Below, piece after piece: positions 27,304 to 34,242 of a stretch of DNA of 64,000 nucleotides (the stretch's first letter is position 1; every line of letters begins with the position of its first letter). The translations under genes and the position numbers were made by a program. The notes under the pieces were generated by a model. The model was given only the letters and a program-made list of their open reading frames with translations. It ran no database searches and was not told the DNA's origin. The DNA is from an uncultured Bacteroidota bacterium (GTDB taxonomy: Bacteria > Bacteroidota > Bacteroidia > Flavobacteriales > Flavobacteriaceae), in assembly GCA_902559035.1 (NCBI GenBank), contig CACEGG010000001.1, positions 1 to 64,000 on the forward strand. Direction: 5' to 3'.

Positions 27304-27945
27304 TTAGATTTTTCTAATTATAGAAATCCCATCTCTTATTGGAAGTAAAATAGTTTCAACTCTATTATCGTTATTAACACTTTTGTTAAATTCTCTTAGA
27401 ACATTAGTTGTTAAATCATGATCTTCTGAATTTATTACTTTTCCACTCCAAAGAACATTGTCTGCTAATATTACTCCATTGTTGTTTAATTTATCGATAA
27501 CTAGATTAAAGTAGTTGATGTAATTTTCTTTATCAGCATCTATAAAAATTAGATCAAATTTTTCTTCAATTTTGGGAATAATATCTAAAGCACATCCGTT
27601 ATATTGAATAATATTATTTTCAAGCCCAGATTTTTTAAAATATTTTTTTTGAATAGTATTAAGTTCCTCATTTTTATCAATGGTATGAATAATACCATTC
27701 TTATTCATTCCCTCAGCAATACATATTGCAGAGTAGCCTGTGTAGGTTCCGATTTCGAGAACTTTTTTGGGCTTTATTAGTTTACTAATTATGGATAATA
27801 ACCTTCCTTGAAAAAAACCACTAAGCATCCTAGGGTTTAAAATCTTTAAGTGGGTTTCTCTATTAAGTTCTTGAAGAATTTCTGGTTCTTGTTGCGAATA
27901 TTTCTCTGAATATTCAAGTATGTCTTTATTAATAAAGTTATTCAT
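27304..27945 (-). CDS. O-methyltransferase (caffeoyl-CoA/catechol type)
   Basis: A 213-residue SAM-dependent enzyme with family signatures KVLEIGTYTGYSAICIAEGM (motif I, about residue 58), FDLIFIDADKENYINYF (about 125), and NNGVILADNVLWSGKV (about 148). Bacterial members often act on small catechols or have unknown substrates. I start at the ATG at 27943-27945; the longer frame would begin inside the neighbouring gene. It overlaps the upstream flavin reductase gene by 8 bp, indicating cotranscription. Confidence 0.9.
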   Translation of the reverse strand: MNNFINKDILEYSEKYSQQEPEILQELNRETHLKILNPRMLSGFFQGRLLSIISKLIKPKKVLEIGTYTGYSAICIAEGMNKNGIIHTIDKNEELNTIQKKYFKKSGLENNIIQYNGCALDIIPKIEEKFDLIFIDADKENYINYFNLVIDKLNNNGVILADNVLWSGKVINSEDHDLTTNVLREFNKSVNNDNRVETILLPIRDGISIIRKI

Positions 27946-28558
27946 TTTTACGTTTAGCATATTTAAACCTATCAACTAGTTTAGGTAAGGCATAACCATC
28001 GAGTCCATTAACAGTTACAGTTTTAGCAGTATCCAAATTTAGCCATCCATCCTTTTGAATAATGTTTTCCTCAAAGAAAATATCATTTATTTCAGCAACC
28101 ATAAGCAAAGTGTTGTTTTCCTTAATCTTATATTGATTTAAAAATTTACAACCTAATTTAATTTTTGAAGATTTTACAAATGGCGCACTATAACCATCTT
28201 TAAATTCTTTTTCTAATTTAGTCATGTCAAATTCAGAAATCATTTCGGGATATCTGGCTGATGTATGATGAGCATCTTCAATGTCATCAATATTTATATG
28301 ATTTACAGTAAACTGCTTTGTATCTATAATATTTTTATAAGTATCTCTTGGAACAGTTGTTGGTCTAACAATGAAAGTTAATAGTGCAGGATCACTTCCT
28401 AAATGTGTTATTGAACTAAAAACGGCAACATTATATATTTTATTAGTTGAAATAGTTCCAATTAAATTAGCTGACTTATATCCAGTACAACTATTAATTA
28501 AATTAAGCCTATAAATGCGATTCATTTCATTTATATCTTTTTTTGAATAATGTTTCAT
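27938..28558 (-). CDS. Flavin reductase-like FMN-binding split-barrel protein
   Basis: A 206-residue protein of the flavin reductase-like family. It carries CTGYKSANLIGTISTNKIYNVAVFS near residue 25, a phrase such as LTFIVRPTTVPRDTYKNI that recurs in Bacteroidota members, and TVNGLDGYALPKLVDRFKYAK at the C terminus. FMN binding is expected; the electron acceptor or partner is unknown. It is the first gene of a two-gene unit with the O-methyltransferase. Confidence 0.85.
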   Translation of the reverse strand: MKHYSKKDINEMNRIYRLNLINSCTGYKSANLIGTISTNKIYNVAVFSSITHLGSDPALLTFIVRPTTVPRDTYKNIIDTKQFTVNHINIDDIEDAHHTSARYPEMISEFDMTKLEKEFKDGYSAPFVKSSKIKLGCKFLNQYKIKENNTLLMVAEINDIFFEENIIQKDGWLNLDTAKTVTVNGLDGYALPKLVDRFKYAKRKNE

Positions 28559-28575
28559 GTATTTTAATATTGAGG

Positions 28576-28583
28576 CAAAAATA
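28576..28583 (-). promoter_or_regulatory. Possible -7 box for the flavin reductase/O-methyltransferase unit
   Basis: TATTTTTG on the minus strand matches TAnnTTTG and lies 18 bp before the start codon at 28558. No good -33 element was found. Confidence 0.35.
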
Positions 28584-28633
28584 TAAAAATTAAATACTTA
28601 GATTAGTCTTATGATTCTTTCAATATTTATTTG

Positions 28634-28819
28634 ATGAGAAAAAAACTTCCAATTGTATTATTTTCAATTAGTATTAGCTGTTATATATTGTTTTTTTTAA
28701 TTGGATCGGAGGTAGATGAGGATGGGTTTTTAAGAGAACCATTTGGGTTATTGCCAGTCGGTGCATTATTTTTTTTTGCTTCAGTAATGGTTTTTAGTTG
28801 GAATAAACTGAAACCTTAA
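28634..28819 (+). CDS. DUF3955-like small membrane protein
   Basis: A 61-residue protein with two membrane helices (about 6-24 and 42-58) separated by the loop SEVDEDGFLREPFGLLPVG. That loop, with its acidic residues and EPF-LLP-G pattern, is what I recognise from DUF3955 proteins. The function is unknown. The ATG at 28634 is preferred; a TTG directly before it is possible. It is followed by a terminator. Confidence 0.75.
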   Translation: MRKKLPIVLFSISISCYILFFLIGSEVDEDGFLREPFGLLPVGALFFFASVMVFSWNKLKP

Positions 28820-28825
28820 AAATAA

Positions 28826-28849
28826 AAAAGCTCCCAGTTGGGAGCTTTT
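28826..28849. terminator. Bidirectional intrinsic terminator
   Basis: The stem GCTCCC/GGGAGC with loop AGTT is extended by A/T runs on both sides, so it can act for the small membrane protein on the plus strand and for the convergent lipoprotein gene on the minus strand, which stops at 28871. Confidence 0.9.
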
Positions 28850-28870
28850 AAGTTTTATACAAGGGTTGTC

Positions 28871-29524
28871 TTAACCTCTTTTATCATCACCTTTATCATC
28901 CCCTTTTCTGCCTTTGCAATATTGCCAGAGTGATCTTAAATCTTCAAGAGTTAAGATATCTTTTGTAGAAACTGTTTTATCCTTAGCAATTGTCATAATT
29001 TGAACAGGTAAGTTAAGAGTAGGTTTATTTTCTCTACTTTTTCCATGTTTATCAAAGTAGGCTTTCATTTGAGTATGAATTTCTTTTCTACTATCACCAG
29101 AAATTGTAGAATTATCTGACATAGTGTATGAAATTGGGTAAACAAACTTAAAACAGGCCCCTCTTTTTTTCTTTCCATCTTTATTCCCTTTGGATGACTC
29201 TAGTTTTCTACCATTTGTCGCGAAATATTTATTGTCGTCTCTTTCATAATCTAGTTCAAAATCAAAAAAGTCCCAACTTTTTAATTCTATCTCATATCCA
29301 AGTTCTGGAGCCAATTCGGCTAAACGAATAATATCGTTTGGCATATCAAAGTTAATGCTAGCAATAGCTGATTTAGGTAAATCATTTTTTGCAACAGATA
29401 TTCTGTTTTCTGATTCTATAATTGCCTGAATTAATTCATCGTCTGACATTTCTTGATCCATGTTTTCACATGAAATCGTGAATGCCATTATAAATAATGT
29501 TAAAATAAAAGTTAGATTTTTCAT
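28871..29524 (-). CDS. Lipoprotein of unknown function
   Basis: A 217-residue lipoprotein (F-T-I-S-C at about 15-19) with a short acidic linker, then a domain containing LPKSAIASINFDMPNDIIRLAELAPELGYEIEL, ACFKFVYPISYTMSDNSTISGDSRKEI and LNLPVQIMTIAKD. I have a faint memory of similar lipoproteins in marine Flavobacteriia but cannot name a family. The C terminus is a highly charged tail after a WQYCKGRKGDD segment, rich in Lys, Asp and Gly. It stands alone between two plus-strand genes. Confidence 0.75.
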   Translation of the reverse strand: MKNLTFILTLFIMAFTISCENMDQEMSDDELIQAIIESENRISVAKNDLPKSAIASINFDMPNDIIRLAELAPELGYEIELKSWDFFDFELDYERDDNKYFATNGRKLESSKGNKDGKKKRGACFKFVYPISYTMSDNSTISGDSRKEIHTQMKAYFDKHGKSRENKPTLNLPVQIMTIAKDKTVSTKDILTLEDLRSLWQYCKGRKGDDKGDDKRG

Positions 29525-29611
29525 ATTTGATGATATTTAACCCTAAATGTACTAAAAAAAATATATGTGAGTCTTTAATTAACTTATCTTTAAGTTTTTT
29601 AAATTTTAAAT

Positions 29612-30433
29612 GTGAGCAGATTTATATATATATTTTTATTCATTTTTCTTTCCAACTTTTTAATTTCTCAAGAAACACAGGTCATAGAATCTGAGTTTCC
29701 AGTTTTTCCAATTTGTAAACTTGTTCCCGCAAAGAATCAGAAAACTTGTTTTGATGAAACATTGACTGAACATATTGATAAATATTTGGTTTTTCCTGAA
29801 AATTTAAAAGAATTGGGACTTCAGGCTGTAGTAAATGTTTTTTTTGAAATTGATATTAACGGTAAAGTAGATAAATTAGTTGCAAAATCCTCATTAGTCG
29901 GAGTAGAGTTTAAAGATCCTAATGCTTTACAAACCGCAAATAATATTTTTGAAAAAGCTGCAACTGAAATTTTCCTTCAGCTACCCGAAATGAAGCCTGG
30001 AAAAGTTAACGGTGAAATTTCGGCTTTTCCGTTTCGAATTCCAGTTACATATAGATTAGATTCTCAAAATTTTGATTTAAACGATGTGTTTACAATAGAT
30101 GAAGTAAACTGGGCACCATTATTTCCTAAAACAAATAACATAAACTCAGATCAATCGATTGAAATTTTTAAGAATAATATAAATAAGCATTTAGATAAAT
30201 ACCTAAAACATCCTAAAGTAGCTAAAAATAACACAAAAAAAGTAATTGTTTTTGTTGAAATTATTGTCGAAAATGATGGAAGTATATATGAAATTACATC
30301 ATATGGTCCTGAAAAATATAGACTACAAGCTGAAAAAGCAATTAAAAAAATACCTGCTTTAGAGCCAGCATTAAAAAATGATTATCCAGTTGCAATGACT
30401 TATTCATTTCCAGTAATTTTTAATAATAAATAG
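29612..30433 (+). CDS. Exported protein with two TonB C-terminal-like domains
   Basis: A 273-residue protein with a cleavable signal peptide (FLSNFLISQ) and two copies of a TonB_C-like module. The first spans about residues 45-155 (HIDKYLVFPENLKELGLQAVVNVFFEIDINGKVDKL), the second about 190-273 (HLDKYLKHPKVAKNNTKKVIVFVEIIVENDGSIYEI). Because the signal looks cleavable and there is no proline-rich spacer, it is probably a periplasmic TonB-like protein rather than an energy transducer. It begins with GTG at 29612; the ATG two bases upstream is immediately followed by a stop. It ends 1 bp before the CPBP protease gene. Confidence 0.8.
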   Translation: MSRFIYIFLFIFLSNFLISQETQVIESEFPVFPICKLVPAKNQKTCFDETLTEHIDKYLVFPENLKELGLQAVVNVFFEIDINGKVDKLVAKSSLVGVEFKDPNALQTANNIFEKAATEIFLQLPEMKPGKVNGEISAFPFRIPVTYRLDSQNFDLNDVFTIDEVNWAPLFPKTNNINSDQSIEIFKNNINKHLDKYLKHPKVAKNNTKKVIVFVEIIVENDGSIYEITSYGPEKYRLQAEKAIKKIPALEPALKNDYPVAMTYSFPVIFNNK

Positions 30434-30434
30434 T

Positions 30435-31286
30435 ATGTTTAAAAAAGTATCAAATCATTCAGGATGGGGAAAATCCTTATTATTTCTTCCTTTAATATTT
30501 ATTCCTCAAATAATAGCTGTAATAGTTATGATGGCATCTGGCTTTGACATGAACAATTTGGGTTCAGATAAAATAGATTTAGAGTCGATGATAATTCTAG
30601 AGTATACTATGATTTTTGTTATGATTATTATGTTATGGGCCTTTATGAAATATATTGACAAAGAACCTCTAGTTGATATTGGATTACAAATCAAAGGGAG
30701 ATTAAAAGATTTTAATTTTGGTCTAGTAATAGGATTGTTAATAATGGGATTTGCTTACTTTTTTTTATTATTAATTAATGAGATAGTTTTTGTTGAGATT
30801 GATTTTGATTTACAGAAAATCCTATTATCTATTATTTTATTCACTGGAGTTTCTATATTCGAAGAAATTATTTTCAGGGGATATGTTTTAAAAAATTTAT
30901 TAGAGTCTTTTAACCCATATGTCGCACTATTTATTTCGTCATTATTTTTTTCTTTGATTCATGGAGCAAATCCTAACGTTACTCTTTTAGGTTTGTCTAA
31001 TATATTTTTAGCCGGTATATTTCTTGGAGCTTCTTATGTATTTACAAAAAACTTGTGGTTTCCAATAGCATTACATTTTAGTTGGAACTTTTTTCAAGCT
31101 ATGTTTGGATTTAAAGTAAGTGGTTTAGATTCCTATTCAATTATCAAATTCGATATTATTGAAAATAATTATATAAATGGTGGTGAGTTCGGGTTTGAGA
31201 GTTCCATTTTATCTTTAATCATTATTATAATTTTTACAATTATAATTTGGAAATACTTTAAGTCAACTGTTGAAAAACCTATCTAA
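30435..31286 (+). CDS. CPBP-family intramembrane glutamic/metalloprotease
   Basis: A 283-residue polytopic membrane protein of the Abi/CAAX-protease (Rce1-like) family. The catalytic motifs are EEIIFRGYV (EExxxR, about residue 142), FSLIHGANP (about 175) and LHFSWNFFQ (about 215). Bacterial members process prenylated-like or signal peptides, or serve in bacteriocin self-immunity; the substrate here is unknown. It directly follows the TonB-like gene, so the two are an operon. Confidence 0.9.
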   Translation: MFKKVSNHSGWGKSLLFLPLIFIPQIIAVIVMMASGFDMNNLGSDKIDLESMIILEYTMIFVMIIMLWAFMKYIDKEPLVDIGLQIKGRLKDFNFGLVIGLLIMGFAYFFLLLINEIVFVEIDFDLQKILLSIILFTGVSIFEEIIFRGYVLKNLLESFNPYVALFISSLFFSLIHGANPNVTLLGLSNIFLAGIFLGASYVFTKNLWFPIALHFSWNFFQAMFGFKVSGLDSYSIIKFDIIENNYINGGEFGFESSILSLIIIIIFTIIIWKYFKSTVEKPI

Positions 31287-31388
31287 AGCCTAAATAATTA
31301 CCTAAAGCACATGCATGTAATAAAAAAACTTGTAGTTGTTGTTTGATACTTTCTTTCTTAATCCCGTACCAGAGTGTCTCTTTATTAT

Positions 31389-31856
31389 CTATTCTGCAAA
31401 AGCAGTAATGAATCCTGATTGACCAGATGTAGTTAAACCAATTAAGCCGTCGAATTTAGCTTTCTTACAGTCGTAACAAGCGTAATTTTTTTTATCTACC
31501 TCTCTTATTGAAACTAACTTACATTTTTCACTTATTTTATTATAGATAGCATCATAAGGGTTATCCATTACAACTACTTTTTCTTGAGGAGTACCTGTAT
31601 ACATTGTTCCAGTTCTTACAAATTGAAACATAAATCTGTTATCAGAATAATAATAAGCAAATGAACTTGAGGTATCATTTTCGGAGGGAATTAAACCAAA
31701 TACAAGTTCTGCTGAATCTGATTCCATTTGAGAATATTTGTTATCTAACATAACTTTTAGAAAAGTATTCTTTGTGCTAATAGACATGACGTCTTTATAT
31801 GTTACCTGACTAAATGAGATTAGAGGGATAAACAATAAAATGAATACTATTTTCAT
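31389..31856 (-). CDS. Exported protein of unknown function, last gene of the Cys-rich peptide operon
   Basis: A 155-residue protein with a signal peptide (LLFIPLISFSQ, cleavage near residue 17). I do not recognise its family. It contains a YxxYxD-rich beta region (SFAYYYSDNRFMFQFVRTGTMY) and three cysteines in the C-terminal third, two of them in a CYDC motif (NYACYDCKK). A periplasmic CxxC could bind metal or exchange disulfides. Its ATG overlaps the stop of the upstream 69-residue gene by 4 bp. No terminator is visible after it. Confidence 0.75.
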   Translation of the reverse strand: MKIVFILLFIPLISFSQVTYKDVMSISTKNTFLKVMLDNKYSQMESDSAELVFGLIPSENDTSSSFAYYYSDNRFMFQFVRTGTMYTGTPQEKVVVMDNPYDAIYNKISEKCKLVSIREVDKKNYACYDCKKAKFDGLIGLTTSGQSGFITAFAE

Positions 31857-32062
31857 TTTTTTGAATTAGGAATGAAAGCAATTACAACGAATATTAATGG
31901 TACAATAAAACTTTCCCACATCGGTGAAAAACTTTTTTCAAACACTTCGCCCTTTGCTTCAGCAATAGCCATTTCTGTTGTGTATGCACTATAATCTGAA
32001 CCTATCGATATAATGAAGATAAATACAGCACAAGCTATTAAAATAAATTTCTGGTTTTTCAT
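31853..32062 (-). CDS. Small two-helix membrane protein
   Basis: A 69-residue protein with membrane helices at about 5-22 and 50-64, joined by a loop SDYSAYTTEMAIAEAKGEVFEKSFSPMWE. No family is recognised. It is the third gene of the micro-operon: its start shares one base with the stop of the 44-residue gene (TAATG), and its end overlaps the next start. This tight coupling supports it as a real gene. Confidence 0.7.
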   Translation of the reverse strand: MKNQKFILIACAVFIFIISIGSDYSAYTTEMAIAEAKGEVFEKSFSPMWESFIVPLIFVVIAFIPNSKK

Positions 32063-32196
32063 TAACTAATAAAATAATACACAATTAATCCACCAAATAT
32101 CAAACCTTTTATGAAAGAAATCCAATAAAGCTGGTAATGAGAAAACCCCCACCATTTTCGGGTACTTTCTACCTGTTTTTTGTGCCAATTATTCAT
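32062..32196 (-). CDS. 44-residue single-helix membrane protein
   Basis: A short frame, ATG at 32194-32196 to TAA at 32062-32064. The N-terminal half is basic and tryptophan-rich (HKKQVESTRKWWGFSHYQL), followed by one membrane helix (WISFIKGLIFGGLIVYYF). The positive-inside pattern predicts a cytoplasmic N terminus. It starts directly after the stop of the Cys-rich peptide (TAAATG) and ends overlapping the next gene by one base. No family is recognised. Confidence 0.65.
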   Translation of the reverse strand: MNNWHKKQVESTRKWWGFSHYQLYWISFIKGLIFGGLIVYYFIS

Positions 32197-32262
32197 TTAA
32201 CAATCACAGCAGTTGCAAGAACATGAGTTATCACAATTACAATTTTTACAATTACAATTCAT
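32197..32262 (-). CDS. Cysteine-rich 21-residue peptide (metallothionein-like or leader peptide)
   Basis: ATG at 32260-32262, TAA at 32197-32199. Nine of 21 residues are cysteine, at positions 3, 5, 8, 10, 14, 16, 18, 19 and 21, mostly in CNC and CSC units; the rest are Asn, Asp, Ser and one Lys. There is no signal peptide. Such spacing would bind several Cu+ or Zn2+ ions, as small metallothioneins do. The alternative is a regulatory leader whose nine Cys codons sense cysteine or Cys-tRNA supply. It is followed with no gap by a four-residue-loop-free start of the next gene. Expression has not been shown; support is the extreme composition and perfect operon junctions. Confidence 0.6.
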   Translation of the reverse strand: MNCNCKNCNCDNSCSCNCCDC

Positions 32263-32302
32263 AATATAAATATAAATAAAATCCATAAATTTATATCATA
32301 AA

Positions 32303-32377
32303 GGGTCATTAACTCAGTTGGTTCAGAGTGTTACCTTGACAGGGTAGAAGTCACTGGTTCGAATCCAGTATGACCCA
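32303..32377 (+). tRNA. tRNA-Val (anticodon GAC)
   Basis: Cloverleaf: acceptor GGGTCAT/ATGACCC, D-arm ACTC/GAGT, anticodon stem TTACC/GGTAG with loop TTGACAG (anticodon GAC at 32338-32340), variable AAGTC, and T-arm ACTGG-TTCGAAT-CCAGT. The discriminator A is at 32377 and CCA is not encoded. TAAATTTA at 32286-32293 is a palindromic -7-like element that could serve both this gene and the divergent Cys-rich operon. A protein gene starts 9 bp downstream. Confidence 0.96.
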
Positions 32378-32386
32378 CAACTAAAT

Positions 32387-32920
32387 ATGAAAAAAATTGT
32401 TGCATTTGGTGCCAGTTCCTCAACAAAATCTATCAACAAGAGATTTTCTGTATATGCTTCAAATCAATTTGACGGAGTTGATAAATTAATTTTAGACCTA
32501 AATGATTTTGAAATGCCAATTTATAGTGAGGACAAGGAAAATGAGTTTGGGATCCCAAAAGAGGCTTTAAAATTTTATAATATTCTTAAAGAATCAGATG
32601 GAATAATTATTTCATTTGCTGAACACAATGGTTCCTATACTGTAGCTTTTAAAAATATTTTTGATTGGATTTCTAGAATTGATAAGATTGTTTGGTGGAA
32701 TAAACCAATGTTGCTTTTATCAACATCTGATGGAACTAGGGGTGCTGTTTCTGTTTTAGAAATGGCACATCAAAGAATTTCTTTTGAACATAAGTTTAAT
32801 ATTCCAACGTTTTCTCTACCTAGTTTTTCAAAAAACTTCAATGACCGTGAGGGGATACTAAATTCTGATCTGAAAAAATCATTTTTAGAAGCATGTGAAA
32901 AATTTAAATTAAATTTATAG
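32387..32920 (+). CDS. NAD(P)H-dependent FMN reductase family protein
   Basis: A 177-residue flavodoxin-fold protein: KIVAFGASSSTKSINKRFS is the FMN phosphate-binding loop, SFAEHNGSYTVAFKNIFDW the central substrate/FMN segment, and PMLLLSTSDGTRGA the flavin ring-binding loop. The family reduces FMN, quinones or azo compounds with NAD(P)H; the natural substrate is unknown. It starts only 9 bp after tRNA-Val, with no room for a promoter of its own, and ends 18 bp before the M20 hydrolase gene. Confidence 0.9.
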   Translation: MKKIVAFGASSSTKSINKRFSVYASNQFDGVDKLILDLNDFEMPIYSEDKENEFGIPKEALKFYNILKESDGIIISFAEHNGSYTVAFKNIFDWISRIDKIVWWNKPMLLLSTSDGTRGAVSVLEMAHQRISFEHKFNIPTFSLPSFSKNFNDREGILNSDLKKSFLEACEKFKLNL

Positions 32921-32938
32921 TAATACAGATATACTCTT

Positions 32939-34231
32939 ATGAAAATTAAATTATCTCTACTGTTTTTGATTTGTTGTTCAATATCTTTTTCTCAAAATTT
33001 TGATAAAAAAGTAAACGATTTGATTTTGAATTATGAAAATGAAGTTATTGAGTTAAGGCATTGGTTTCATGAAAACGCAGAATTAAGTAACAGAGAATTT
33101 AAAACAGCTAAAAGGATTGAGCAGGAGTTAATTAAAATTGGTTTGAATCCTCAAACTGGTATTGCAAAAACAGGTGTTGTTGCTGTTTTAAAGGGCGGTA
33201 AGCCTGGACCTGTTGTTGCTCTTAGAGCAGATATTGATGGTCTCCCTGTTAAAGAGAGAGCAGACTTGCCTTGGGCTTCAAAAATGACTGGTATATATAA
33301 TGGAGAAAAAGTACCAGTGATGCATGCATGTGGACATGACACGCATACTGCTATTTTACTTGGTGTTGCAAAAGTATTGTATGAAATAAAAGATCAAATT
33401 CCTGGATCAGTAAAGTTTATATTTCAACCCGCAGAAGAGGGAGCTCCAGCTGGTGAGGAGGGTGGTGCTGAACTAATGGTTAAAGAAGGTGTTTTAGAAA
33501 ACCCAAAAGTTGATGCAATTTTTGGATTACACATCTGGTCTCAAATTAGTGCAGGTCAAGTAAATGTAAGACCTCTGGGTATTATGGCAGCTGTTGATGA
33601 ATTCAGGATTGATATAGAGGGTATTCAAACTCATGGTTCAACTCCATGGACTGGAACAGATCCAATAGTAACGGCTTCACAAATTGTAAATTCTCTTCAA
33701 ACTATTGTAAGTAGAAACATGCCACTTACTAAAGCCGCTGCAGTTGTTACAATTGGAAGTATACATGGTGGTGTTAGAAGTAATATTATTCCTGAAAGTT
33801 TATACATGCTTGGAACAATAAGAACTCTGGATTCTGAAATGAGAAAAACTGTATTAAAACGCTTAGAAGAAATAGTTTATAATGTTTCAAAAGCAAATAA
33901 TGCTAAATCAAAAATTACTTATATGGTTAGTTATCCAATTACTTATAATGATATGGATTTGTATAATGAAATGTTGCCAACACTAAACAGAGTAAATGGA
34001 GAAGAAAATGTAAACTTTATGAATGCAATAACTGGAGCTGAAGATTTTTCATTTTTTCAAGAAAAAGTTCCTGGAATGTATTTTTTCATTGGAGGTGCAA
34101 AAAAGGGTACAGACCCAAACTTAGCCGCACCTCATCATACACCTGATTTTTATGTTGATGATTCCGCTATGGTTACAGGCTTAAAATCAATGACTTCATT
34201 GACTTTGGATTATCTTCAAAATAATAAATAA
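32939..34231 (+). CDS. Exported M20-family amidohydrolase
   Basis: A 430-residue metallohydrolase with a signal peptide (LICCSISFSQ). M20D features are present: ELRHWFHENAELSNREF, ALRADIDGLPVKE, metal ligands in HACGHDTHTAILLG (about residue 127), PAEEGAPAGEEGGAEL (about 164), GLHIWSQI, and EDFSFFQEKVPGMYFFIGG (about 360). The dimerisation lid domain lies between. Related enzymes remove acyl groups from amino acids or hippurate; export suggests scavenging in the periplasm. It is probably cotranscribed with the FMN reductase. Confidence 0.93.
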   Translation: MKIKLSLLFLICCSISFSQNFDKKVNDLILNYENEVIELRHWFHENAELSNREFKTAKRIEQELIKIGLNPQTGIAKTGVVAVLKGGKPGPVVALRADIDGLPVKERADLPWASKMTGIYNGEKVPVMHACGHDTHTAILLGVAKVLYEIKDQIPGSVKFIFQPAEEGAPAGEEGGAELMVKEGVLENPKVDAIFGLHIWSQISAGQVNVRPLGIMAAVDEFRIDIEGIQTHGSTPWTGTDPIVTASQIVNSLQTIVSRNMPLTKAAAVVTIGSIHGGVRSNIIPESLYMLGTIRTLDSEMRKTVLKRLEEIVYNVSKANNAKSKITYMVSYPITYNDMDLYNEMLPTLNRVNGEENVNFMNAITGAEDFSFFQEKVPGMYFFIGGAKKGTDPNLAAPHHTPDFYVDDSAMVTGLKSMTSLTLDYLQNNK

Positions 34232-34242
34232 AAGCGTTTTAA

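Noticed and set aside
31309-31318. 10-bp palindrome ACATGCATGT between the CPBP protease and the micro-operon
   Set aside because: A single short palindrome with no repeat partner, promoter context or stem extension; it may be chance.
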